A DNA stretch of 64,000 nucleotides. Source: Microcella alkalica. GTDB taxonomy: Bacteria > Actinomycetota > Actinomycetes > Actinomycetales > Microbacteriaceae. Positions 46,557 through 53,738 of this stretch are shown piece after piece; position 1 is the stretch's first letter; each line of letters opens with the position of its first letter. The position numbers and the translations under genes were made by a program. The stretch lies in contig NZ_JACGWX010000001.1 of assembly GCF_014137945.1 (NCBI RefSeq), positions 372,001 to 436,000 on the forward strand, written 5' to 3'. The notes beneath the pieces are model-generated. The model had not been told where the DNA came from. It saw only the letters and a program-made list of their open reading frames with translations, and searched no databases.

Positions 46557-46870
46557 CTCGAGGTCCTCGAAGGGCCCAAGCGGCCCTCGGCGCTCTTCTT
46601 CCAGACGCGGATCTCAACCGCTGCCTCACCCAGAGCCTGGGTGAGCTCGGCGACCTCGTCCTCGAGTTGCTGCTCCCGGGTCGAGGGCTTGGACTTGCCC
46701 GCCTCGATCCCAGCCTTGCCGCCCTCGAGGAACTGGCGCTTCCAGTTCCCGATCGCTTGCTCGGAGACCTTCTCACGGCGGGCTGCCTCGGCGATCGTGA
46801 TCTCGCCCTGCAGCACGGACAACACGATGCGGAGCTTCTTCTCCGCGGGGATCGTGGGGGGACGACTCAT
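46553..46870 (-). CDS. IS3-family OrfA (helix-turn-helix)
   Basis: 105 aa. A helix-turn-helix of the transposase_8 type (AEKKLRIVLSVLQGEITIAEAARREKVSEQAI...) is followed by a leucine-heptad coiled coil (QQLEDEVAELTQALGEAAVEIRVW). It binds the ends of the element and works with OrfB. The gene sits 70-80 bp inside the right end, the usual place. Confidence 0.88.
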   Translation of the reverse strand: MSRPPTIPAEKKLRIVLSVLQGEITIAEAARREKVSEQAIGNWKRQFLEGGKAGIEAGKSKPSTREQQLEDEVAELTQALGEAAVEIRVWKKSAEGRLGPSRTSR

Positions 46871-46943
46871 GACATTCAGACCTTTCAGCTGGGGCGTTGC
46901 ATCAGCAACTAACTACCCCTGCCAAACATTCTGACGCGCGACA

Positions 46944-47560
46944 GGAGCACAACTCGGCCTCCGCACGAATCGCCACAAGGTTGGGATCACCCCCGCACGA
47001 GCGGGGAGCACGCGCCACCCTCTGCGGCGAGCTTCCGCGCTCTGGGATCACCCCCGCACGAGCGGGGAGCACACATGCGACTCATTGTGCATCTCGGTAC
47101 TGGGGGGATCACCCCCGCACGAGCGGGGAGCACTCGTCGATCAGCTGCTGCCATTCCGGCCAGTCGGGATCACCCCCGCACGAGCGGGGAGCACGCCCAC
47201 TATTCGGGGCCGGACGCTACTCGCCAGGGATCACCCCCGCACGAGCGGGGAGCACGACATCATCCACAGCTGGCCCTGACTGCCACCAGGATCACCCCCG
47301 CACGAGCGGGGAGCACGACATCATCCACAGCTGGCCCTGACTGCCACCAGGATCACCCCCGCACGAGCGGGGAGCACCCTTGGCTGAGCGGATTGCTGCG
47401 CGGCCAATTGGGATCACCCCCGCACGAGCGGGGAGCACGATCTTGCTTCGGTGGGGCAGCGGTTGCGGGAGGGATCACCCCCGCACGAGCGGGGAGCACG
47501 TCCGGGTGACAACACAACATACGAGTCGCCAGGGATCACCCCCGCACGAGCGGGGAGCAC
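46944..47560 (-). CRISPR. type I-E CRISPR array, 10 full repeats plus one truncated
   Basis: The 28-bp repeat begins (plus strand) GGATCACCCCCGCACGAG and ends CGGGGAGCAC; a 29th base, G, precedes it in most copies. Repeats start at 46984, 47045, 47106, 47167, 47228, 47289, 47350, 47411, 47472 and 47533, an exact 61-bp period, so spacers are 33 bp (32 if the repeat is counted as 29). The last 7 nt of an eleventh repeat survive at 46944-46950, joined directly to the IS3 element. Spacers at 47256-47288 and 47317-47349 are identical. The leader is on the cas2 side, so transcription runs leftward and the newest spacer is next to 47533. Confidence 0.98.
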
Positions 47561-47604
47561 TCTACCTGATCAGCGATTTTACCAACGAGTGCGTGTTTGC
47601 CGTT
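47561..47604 (-). promoter_or_regulatory. CRISPR leader
   Basis: This short stretch between the cas2 stop and the first repeat is richer in A/T than its surroundings. On the minus strand it contains TTGGTAAAAT (47585-47576), a sequence resembling the region just before the first repeat in type I-E leaders. Only 44 bp are free, so the functional leader must extend into the 3' end of cas2. Confidence 0.6.
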
Positions 47605-47979
47605 TCATTTCTCGTGTGACTCAGGTTTCGCGTGGCGAGCCAGCATTCTGCTCTTGCTCGCGTTGCTCCAGCCGGGCCTGAGCTGTGGTGGTGGGTTCCG
47701 ATGCCCTGCCGCGGGCCGAAGTATGAGTTGTATTCCGTCCAGGTCGACGGGTATCCAATCGTGCCGATGGACCGTGAACGCGAGCCGCTGCTCACCCCGA
47801 ACCGAGTGAATCATGATCGCTCTGCCGTCCTTGGCCAGTTCGACTACGCGTTCCCACAGGAGATCGCGCACTCGCGCCGTCACATGACCGACGAATACGC
47901 CTGCACTGATCTCAAGTAGCCACCGTGTCAGGTGCCCGCGCAGTCCTGCGGGGCACGCGGTAACGACGATCACGACCAT
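47605..47979 (-). CDS. cas2: CRISPR-associated endonuclease Cas2e
   Basis: 124 aa. The N-terminus MVVIVVTACPAGLRGHLTRWLLEISAGVFVG is characteristic of Cas2 of type I-E. It forms the Cas1-Cas2 spacer-integration complex. It is about 10-25 residues longer than common Cas2e because of a C-terminal tail (GWSNASKSRMLARHAKPESHEK). The DNA encoding that tail overlaps the probable leader. An AGGGGGG site precedes the ATG, which lies 9 nt after the cas1 stop. Confidence 0.93.
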   Translation of the reverse strand: MVVIVVTACPAGLRGHLTRWLLEISAGVFVGHVTARVRDLLWERVVELAKDGRAIMIHSVRGEQRLAFTVHRHDWIPVDLDGIQLILRPAAGHRNPPPQLRPGWSNASKSRMLARHAKPESHEK

Positions 47980-47988
47980 GGCACCCCC

Positions 47989-48921
47989 CTATCCATAGTC
48001 CACTCCGGCAGCAACACTGCGTTCCGCGCCGTCCCACAGCCTCACGACGTTGAGTTCGCTCATCTCGTCGTCACGATCGTCGGGGAGAAGAAGTGTGTGG
48101 AGGTCGCGAGTGCACTGCTTCAGGATTGAACCGTCGAACACCGCGTCTCGCACCGCGTGGCGGGTTTCCGCGGCGATGTCGACGGGGCCGGCAGCGACGA
48201 CATTGAAGGCGGCGGGGATGCTCACCTCCGCCTTGTAGAGGTCGGCAATGTCGTATACGAAAGACCTGATGTGCCCAGTGTGCACGAACCCGAGCCCGGG
48301 TGAGCAACCGAGCGCAACGATGACGGCATGCACGATGCCATAGAGGCAGGTGTGGGCGGCTGACAGTGCCATGTTGATTGCGTCGGAGGCCTCAAACTCG
48401 TCGGGATCGTAATCCCGCCGATCCCACTTGACACCGGTTCGTCGCGCTTCTTGACGATAAACCTGGCGCACGCGTGCACCTTCGCGACCACGAAGCTGCT
48501 GCATCGTGAAAGTACGGACATCCTCATCCGGAAACCTCATGCAGTACATCGCCCGTGCTACTCGAAGTCTGCTCGACTGATTGGCGAAGGCGCGTGCCTG
48601 AGCTTCGAGTAGACGTGAACTTCGAGCGAGCGAGCGACCGTGCGCGTAGTACCGCACGCCCCGCTCTCCGACCCAAACAACCGTGGAACCGCACTCGGCG
48701 AGTACCACCATGGCCTGGTGGCTGACGGTCGTACCGGGGCCGAGCAGCAGCGCACCGAGAGATGCGGCAGGGATGTGGATGGTGCCGCGCTCGTCTGTCG
48801 CCGTGACGGCGTTGTGCTCCCGATGGATCACCGCTCGTTCGACGTAGACGAATGAGAGGCGGTCCTCCGCGCGGACCAACTCGGGAAGGTCGGGCGGTGG
48901 AGAGCCAGGTATCTTCGCCAC
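47989..48921 (-). CDS. cas1: CRISPR-associated integrase Cas1
   Basis: 310 aa, the I-E length. The metal-binding residues fall in REGARVRQVYR (Glu), FVHTGHIRSFVYDIADLYK (His and Asp), and the fold-defining RLSFVYVERAVIHRE start is present. It integrates new spacers with Cas2. cas6e lies 3 nt upstream. The coding sequence is uninterrupted, so adaptation should be possible. Confidence 0.95.
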   Translation of the reverse strand: MAKIPGSPPPDLPELVRAEDRLSFVYVERAVIHREHNAVTATDERGTIHIPAASLGALLLGPGTTVSHQAMVVLAECGSTVVWVGERGVRYYAHGRSLARSSRLLEAQARAFANQSSRLRVARAMYCMRFPDEDVRTFTMQQLRGREGARVRQVYRQEARRTGVKWDRRDYDPDEFEASDAINMALSAAHTCLYGIVHAVIVALGCSPGLGFVHTGHIRSFVYDIADLYKAEVSIPAAFNVVAAGPVDIAAETRHAVRDAVFDGSILKQCTRDLHTLLLPDDRDDEMSELNVVRLWDGAERSVAAGVDYG

Positions 48922-48924
48922 GGG

Positions 48925-49578
48925 CTATCTCGCCGCCACCGTAAGAAGTCCGCAGCCATAGCCCTTGGCGCGGCCGACGCCGTGCGTAAGCGCGTGACGG
49001 AACCGGTCCGCGTCGGTCACTTCGAGGCGCCCGTCGTAACGAGCCGTCACAAGGGTGACGGTGTTACCGTTTCGACGGAAGCTCCGCTTGATTCTCTCAC
49101 TGACGATAACGTTCGGTTCGCCCGAGGTTGGCTCAGGTATGCGAAAGCCATGGTTATCAGTCCGGCCAAGCAACCAATCTCGCTGCTGATCGGCCGTGAC
49201 GTGCCCGAGTCGTTTGCCTGCGTGATCCGGTTCGCGGCTCTGCTTCACCGGGTTCGCGGTCAGGCGGAACGCATAATGCTGGCCGGCCGCGACTCGCCCC
49301 AGGAGTGGCGTGTAGTCGCGGGTGTCCCAGGTGGCGGTTGTCGGCCATCCTGCCTGTTCTATGAGGTGGGTGAGGTCAGGGCGTTCGGGGCTGACGACAT
49401 AGAGCCACAGGTGCGGATGCTCACGATCGATTCTCCAGAGGACGCGTCCGTCGGTCGTCGGGCCGCTGGAGTCCGGCGGGAAACCCGCGAGCACAGCGGC
49501 ATGGAGGGCTTGCGGAGAGGCGAGCAGACGTCCGGTCCCGCGCCGCGCCGGGTTCAGTGCCGCCTGGGTCAGGAACAC
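48925..49578 (-). CDS. cas6e: crRNA-processing endonuclease Cas6e
   Basis: 217 aa (CasE/Cse3). The C-terminal glycine-rich loop GVGRAKGYGCGLLTV and the N-terminal MFLTQAALNPARRGTGRLLASPQALHAAV are diagnostic; the His in the latter region is the likely catalytic residue. It cuts the array transcript within the repeat hairpin. The GTG start shares one base with the cas5e stop. Confidence 0.94.
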   Translation of the reverse strand: MFLTQAALNPARRGTGRLLASPQALHAAVLAGFPPDSSGPTTDGRVLWRIDREHPHLWLYVVSPERPDLTHLIEQAGWPTTATWDTRDYTPLLGRVAAGQHYAFRLTANPVKQSREPDHAGKRLGHVTADQQRDWLLGRTDNHGFRIPEPTSGEPNVIVSERIKRSFRRNGNTVTLVTARYDGRLEVTDADRFRHALTHGVGRAKGYGCGLLTVAAR

Positions 49579-50294
49579 TATCGAGCCTCCAGCAGCGTCA
49601 TCGGTTCGTGCGCCGAACCCGGTGGAGGAGCGTCGGTCACGCCGAAAGGATTGTCGACCACGACCGCGGGTTCGTGCACCATGGTCCGCCAGTCGTACTC
49701 TCGTCGTTCCGGGTCGAAGCTGAGCGGCAGGTCGCGGATGATGTCGCCGCGTTCGCCAGCATTAACGGCGTCGCGCACGAACGGCAACTCGACGCGCTTG
49801 ACCCGTGTCCGTCTCTGGTGGTGCTCGGAAGCATGCCATTTCTCCTGTCGCAGAACATCCGCGAGCGTGCCAGGTCGGATGCCGAGCGAGACGATCCCGG
49901 TCGGCGGGCACGAGCGCCGTCCGAGATAGAGCGGGAACGCCGGGCTGTTCACGGCCTCGTGGATGCCGTCCAGCAGGGTGGCGTCCGCTTCGAGCCCGGC
50001 AACGAACACCGCGTCGGCGAGGTAGTAGCGGTAGGACAACGCCGAGTGCTTCCAACTAGGGTGGCGTGCAGTCTGGAAGTCGCGGATCAGGCGACCGGGT
50101 TGCTCGGTTCGCACCCCGTATAGGAGGTGCGTGAGATCCTCGATCGGATCGGTGCGTCTGCGCCCCTGAGCCGCAGCGATGAGCCCGATGACTCCGCTCT
50201 TGGTCGGTTCGGTTCCGGTCTGCCGACGCGTGAAGCGGCTCGAGTCGCCCCAGGACTGCAGCGGGCCGGCGAGCCGGAGAAGTAGCACGGTCAC
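49578..50294 (-). CDS. cas5e: Cascade subunit Cas5e
   Basis: 238 aa (CasD). VLLLRLAGPLQSWGDSSRFTRRQT at the N-terminus and SGVIGLIAAAQGRRR are the family signature. It caps the 5' end of crRNA in the Cascade complex. It overlaps cas7e by 4 nt and cas6e by 1 nt, so the operon is tightly coupled. Confidence 0.95.
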   Translation of the reverse strand: MTVLLLRLAGPLQSWGDSSRFTRRQTGTEPTKSGVIGLIAAAQGRRRTDPIEDLTHLLYGVRTEQPGRLIRDFQTARHPSWKHSALSYRYYLADAVFVAGLEADATLLDGIHEAVNSPAFPLYLGRRSCPPTGIVSLGIRPGTLADVLRQEKWHASEHHQRRTRVKRVELPFVRDAVNAGERGDIIRDLPLSFDPERREYDWRTMVHEPAVVVDNPFGVTDAPPPGSAHEPMTLLEAR

Positions 50295-51421
50295 CGTGTC
50301 GCCCCGAGCCGCTCCGCGACCGCGCTCTCGACCGCCTTCACGAGCTCGTCGAGGGTGACGGGGTTGCCCAACCCGCTCAGCGGCTCTGTCTGGGTTCCGG
50401 TGCGCAGCACGAAACTAGCCACCGGCTTCTGCGAGTAGGCCGTGTCGACCTCGCGAGCGTAGTCGGCGAGCCGGGTGCTCGCCCGATGCAGGCGGGTTTC
50501 GTCTTCGTTCGCGACGACGGCATCCTCGAACGCCCCCGCCAGGTTGACCGGTTGCCGATCGCGTATGGTGACCAGAGCCGCCTCGGGCAGGCTGCGGTTG
50601 GCGAAGGTGTTCTGCTTGCCGGTGGGCATGCTCGTGATGAAGGCGCGGAGGAATGCTCCGACAGCTGCTGCACTCGCCCCGGGCGAGCCGAGTGTGGTGT
50701 CGAGGGCGTTGCTGTCAACCGTGGCGTAGCGGTAGAGCGTGGACGAGTTGAACTCGACGGTACCGATCATCCCGGCTCCGGCGTTGTCCTCTGGCGACTT
50801 GTCATCGACGGCGGTGAAGTAGTCGTATTCGTTGTCGACGGCGTGCACACTGATGGCGTGGGAGACTTGCGCTGCAGCATCCACATTGATGTCAGGGGCA
50901 TCGGCCACCATCCGCCCGAAGAGCGCCATGTCGATGCTGTGGTCGCGATTGGCTGCCTCCTTCACGGCTTTCTTGTCGAGAACGGTGCCGCTTCGTTCGG
51001 ACTGGACGGCGAGGGTGGCGAGGTGGCCGAGTTGGCGGGCGCTGAGGAAAATCAAGTAGCTGACCTCGGCGGTCGGCTCAGCCTCCTCGTTCTTGCCCTT
51101 CTTCGGCTTTTCGACCTTGATGCCCGCCGTCGTGAGCACTTTCTCCGCGAGAGACTCGGATTGCTCCGCGAGCTCGGGGGCTTGCTCGGCGATCCGTTGT
51201 GCGATCAGTTCGACGACCTTCTTGGTGCGGACTCCGAGCTCGGCCGGATCGAGCGTTTCGTTGAAGGCGGTCCGCGTAGCGCGTTTCCACGCCTGGCTGG
51301 AGACCCGGGCGCGGCGAGTCCCGCCATAGATCGCGGTCTTGGGGCTGCCCGTGTCGTCGCGGTTGAGGTTGCTCGGCGGCACGGTGTGGAGGATGTGGAT
51401 GTCGACGATAGTACGGCTCAT
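50291..51421 (-). CDS. cas7e: Cascade backbone subunit Cas7e
   Basis: 376 aa (CasC/Cse4). VDIHILHTVPPSNLNRDDTGSPKTA and GGTRRARVSSQAWKRATR are typical. Six copies normally coat the crRNA. It overlaps cse2 (ATGA) and cas5e. An internal acidic/lysine-rich insertion (about residues 105-120, KVEKPKKGKNEEAEPT) looks specific to this lineage. Confidence 0.95.
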   Translation of the reverse strand: MSRTIVDIHILHTVPPSNLNRDDTGSPKTAIYGGTRRARVSSQAWKRATRTAFNETLDPAELGVRTKKVVELIAQRIAEQAPELAEQSESLAEKVLTTAGIKVEKPKKGKNEEAEPTAEVSYLIFLSARQLGHLATLAVQSERSGTVLDKKAVKEAANRDHSIDMALFGRMVADAPDINVDAAAQVSHAISVHAVDNEYDYFTAVDDKSPEDNAGAGMIGTVEFNSSTLYRYATVDSNALDTTLGSPGASAAAVGAFLRAFITSMPTGKQNTFANRSLPEAALVTIRDRQPVNLAGAFEDAVVANEDETRLHRASTRLADYAREVDTAYSQKPVASFVLRTGTQTEPLSGLGNPVTLDELVKAVESAVAERLGATR

Positions 51422-52044
51422 GATTGCTCCCTCTGAGGATCGGTGTTCTGTGCAGTGGTTTCATCGGTTGCCGTGGTGGTTTTGGGTTCTGCCCGGTAAT
51501 AGTCCCGCCCCCAACGCAGGCGTACACCGTTGCGATGGGCGGGACTCTGGAGGTCGAAAAGGTCCGCGGCGAACTGCCCATAATCGAGCGGGATTCGTGC
51601 CGCGCGGAATTGCGTGACCAGCCCACGGGCGTGCACGAGTGCTTCTTCGAGAGCCTCCGCTGTGGCAAGGGCCTGGAACCGTCGGAGCACGGCCTGCTCG
51701 CTCGATGTCTCCCGTCGGCTCAGCTGGCGGGCTGCCGTGCCGAATCCCACTCCGGACCGATGCATGGACTCGCTCACCGACTGCTGGTGGGCGGCGAAGA
51801 GTGAAAGGGCAATGTGGACGGAGCGTTCGGCCGCGGTGGGTTTGTCATCGCGACCGCTGTACTGCGCGGGGAGGCCGAGGGTCTCCTCCCAGAGCAGAGG
51901 ATTGCTCCCTGGCTCCGCCCCACTTCCTCGCCTCAGCCTCGCCAGGGTCGCGGTAGCTTCTCCCCGACCGCCTTCGGAGCTGCGATGCAGGTCGATGACT
52001 CGTTTTCTCACGAACTCCTTCAGGTCGTCGGTGTGGGCGCTCAT
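51418..52044 (-). CDS. cse2: Cascade small subunit Cse2 (Cas11e)
   Basis: 208 aa (CasB). It is an all-helical basic protein with FVRKRVIDLHRSSEGGRGEATATLARLRRG and VGFGTAARQLSRRE, the Cse2 signature. Two copies usually stabilise the target-bound complex. It begins 35 nt after cas8e and overlaps cas7e by 4 nt. The length is near the upper end of the family. Confidence 0.92.
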   Translation of the reverse strand: MSAHTDDLKEFVRKRVIDLHRSSEGGRGEATATLARLRRGSGAEPGSNPLLWEETLGLPAQYSGRDDKPTAAERSVHIALSLFAAHQQSVSESMHRSGVGFGTAARQLSRRETSSEQAVLRRFQALATAEALEEALVHARGLVTQFRAARIPLDYGQFAADLFDLQSPAHRNGVRLRWGRDYYRAEPKTTTATDETTAQNTDPQREQS

Positions 52045-52079
52045 CGGGGTCCTCCTTCCGTGCTTGCTGTTCCGGTCGG

Positions 52080-53738
52080 TTAGGTGTTTTCGGCCGAGGT
52101 CGACAGCGCCCTGGCGAGCGCTCCCAAGAACCAGCCGTGTGCTTCAGATGCGTTGATGTGCTTGCCGTCCTTCTCGCGCCCAATCCACGACGCGGGTCCG
52201 GCATCCTCCACCCTCTGGTCACCGAGCTCGCGCAGGACTCGGTACGCCTCCGCATACCAGTCCTCGCGGGCCTCCGTGGGAGAAGTGCCCGCGGCGAGTT
52301 CGCTGAGCCATCGGCGGAACGGGGCGTCGAGGGCGAAATAGCCGAGTTCTCGGGCACGGTCGCGGGCGCCCTCCGCCTCGCCGCCCGCGGCGACCGCGAG
52401 ATTGCCGGCGAGGTTGACGAGGGCGGTGACGGCGCTGTCGGTGTTCTCGACAGCGGTCACCGCGGCGGCGGCGAGCGCGGTGCCCCGCTCGGCGAGCAGC
52501 ACCGAATGGATGGTCAGGGCATCGTCGATGAGTTCGTCAACGACGGAGCTATTCGAGCCGTACGCGACGCCGATTGCTCGTGTGCGCAGCACATAATCCT
52601 CATCGAGGATCCCTTCGACCTGCAATTTTGCGATCCAGGAGAGGTTTCCCGGAGGTAGTGAACGCGATCCTTCGGTGCCGAGCTTGTCCTGGGTGGCTTG
52701 CGGAAGTAGAGCAGCAAGGCCTCGCCACAACGCGCGTTCCGGGGCGTGAGTGCGCGCCATGTAGACGCGTGGCAGGCCCAGCTTCTTCTCCTGTGGCTCG
52801 CTGCGCCGCCAGGCTGTCATATTTTCGGCCGGGTGCCGGTTCTGCGACCAAAGCTGATCCCCGTTGGAAAGCAGGACACCGGTGACCTCGTCACCCTCGG
52901 CTGCGAGCTGGATTCTGCGACTCTGCCATGTCAACAGGTCGAGTTGGCCGGTCGGGAGCCAGTCCTCGCCATCGTCGCCGGTCCTAACACCGGCGCCAGG
53001 CAGGTTCTCACGTTCCCAGATCGGGACGTCGTTGGGCGAGTCCACCCGTGCTCCAGTGCTGATGTCGCCGAGCACGAGATTGAGGAGCAGGGTTTCGCGC
53101 AGCGTGGCACCCTCGATCACCAGGCCGCCGATCGATCCGGCCCAGGCTGTTCCGATGGGGTAACCCTTGCCTCCCTTCACGCGATCGTCACCCACAACTC
53201 CAGACTTGATTCCGGACGGGTCGAAAGCCTGTGCGTGGATCAGCCAGCGCGCAGCCTCGGCGAGGCCGATCCGTTCGACCCCTCGTCCGCGCCGAGTGGT
53301 GAAGTATGGCTCGCCGTTGGGAACATCCGCGATGATCCGTTCGAGTCCGGTGACCTCGCCCGTCGCGGTGTGCAGCCCGGCCACCTGGTAGAACGGTTCG
53401 CTCGGGTGCAGCAGGTCGAAACGATGCCGCCACTGGTCGAGGTAGCCGTCGGTCACTTCGCTCAAGGGTTCGGGGCTCGACCAGAGACGGCCCCAGAGCT
53501 CGACGGGGGTCATCCCGCCTGAGTCGATGATCGGGCGAACCGCGGAATGCAGGATCGCGAGTAGCAGCCTCACGAGCGCGAACGTTTGTGTGGGCAGCTC
53601 ACCGACGACCGAGCGGATGTCATGCGCTTGCGCGAAGGCCTCGCGCAGCGACACCTCGCGCACGCCGCCGTCGAAGCGCACGAGTAGCCACGGCTCGCGG
53701 GTGAGGTCGAAGGTCGGAGGAGACACGTCGGGAGACAT
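52080..53738 (-). CDS. cas8e: Cascade large subunit Cas8e (Cse1)
   Basis: 552 aa (CasA). FDLTREPWLLVRFDGGVREVSLREAFAQAHDI at the N-terminus and the overall length fit Cse1, which recognises the PAM and recruits Cas3. The ATG at 53738 overlaps the cas3 stop (ATGA); longer upstream readings fall inside cas3. A loop region around residues 130-160 (LHTATGEVTGLERIIADVP) corresponds to the variable PAM-reading part. No interruptions are seen. Confidence 0.94.
   Translation of the reverse strand: MSPDVSPPTFDLTREPWLLVRFDGGVREVSLREAFAQAHDIRSVVGELPTQTFALVRLLLAILHSAVRPIIDSGGMTPVELWGRLWSSPEPLSEVTDGYLDQWRHRFDLLHPSEPFYQVAGLHTATGEVTGLERIIADVPNGEPYFTTRRGRGVERIGLAEAARWLIHAQAFDPSGIKSGVVGDDRVKGGKGYPIGTAWAGSIGGLVIEGATLRETLLLNLVLGDISTGARVDSPNDVPIWERENLPGAGVRTGDDGEDWLPTGQLDLLTWQSRRIQLAAEGDEVTGVLLSNGDQLWSQNRHPAENMTAWRRSEPQEKKLGLPRVYMARTHAPERALWRGLAALLPQATQDKLGTEGSRSLPPGNLSWIAKLQVEGILDEDYVLRTRAIGVAYGSNSSVVDELIDDALTIHSVLLAERGTALAAAAVTAVENTDSAVTALVNLAGNLAVAAGGEAEGARDRARELGYFALDAPFRRWLSELAAGTSPTEAREDWYAEAYRVLRELGDQRVEDAGPASWIGREKDGKHINASEAHGWFLGALARALSTSAENT

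Larger units (their letters stand above)
45597..46943 (-). mobile_element. IS3-family insertion sequence
   Basis: 1347 bp. The ends are imperfect inverted repeats: plus-strand TGTCCCGCGTCA-N5-TTGGCAGGG at 45597 and, reversed, TGTCGCGCGTCA-N6-TTGGCAGGG at 46943. It carries orfA and orfB, both apparently intact. The left flank is IS256 transposase sequence and the right flank is the last 7 nt of a CRISPR repeat. The two flanks share no target duplication, so a deletion or recombination accompanied or followed insertion. Confidence 0.88.

Noticed and set aside
46540-46570. Programmed -1 frameshift between orfA and orfB of the IS3-family element
   Set aside because: No slippery A-rich heptamer was seen near the overlap. 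The genes overlap as GTGA, which suits stop-start coupling.
46897-47620. Open frames on the plus strand with repeated GITPARAGST or DHPRTSGEH peptides
   Set aside because: They are translations of the CRISPR repeats and spacers. The 61-bp period is not a multiple of three, so the peptide cycles through frames, and there is no ribosome-binding site or gene-like composition.
47632-47919. Plus-strand frame opposite cas2
   Set aside because: Cas2 on the minus strand is clear by family pattern and operon position. This frame has no recognisable features.
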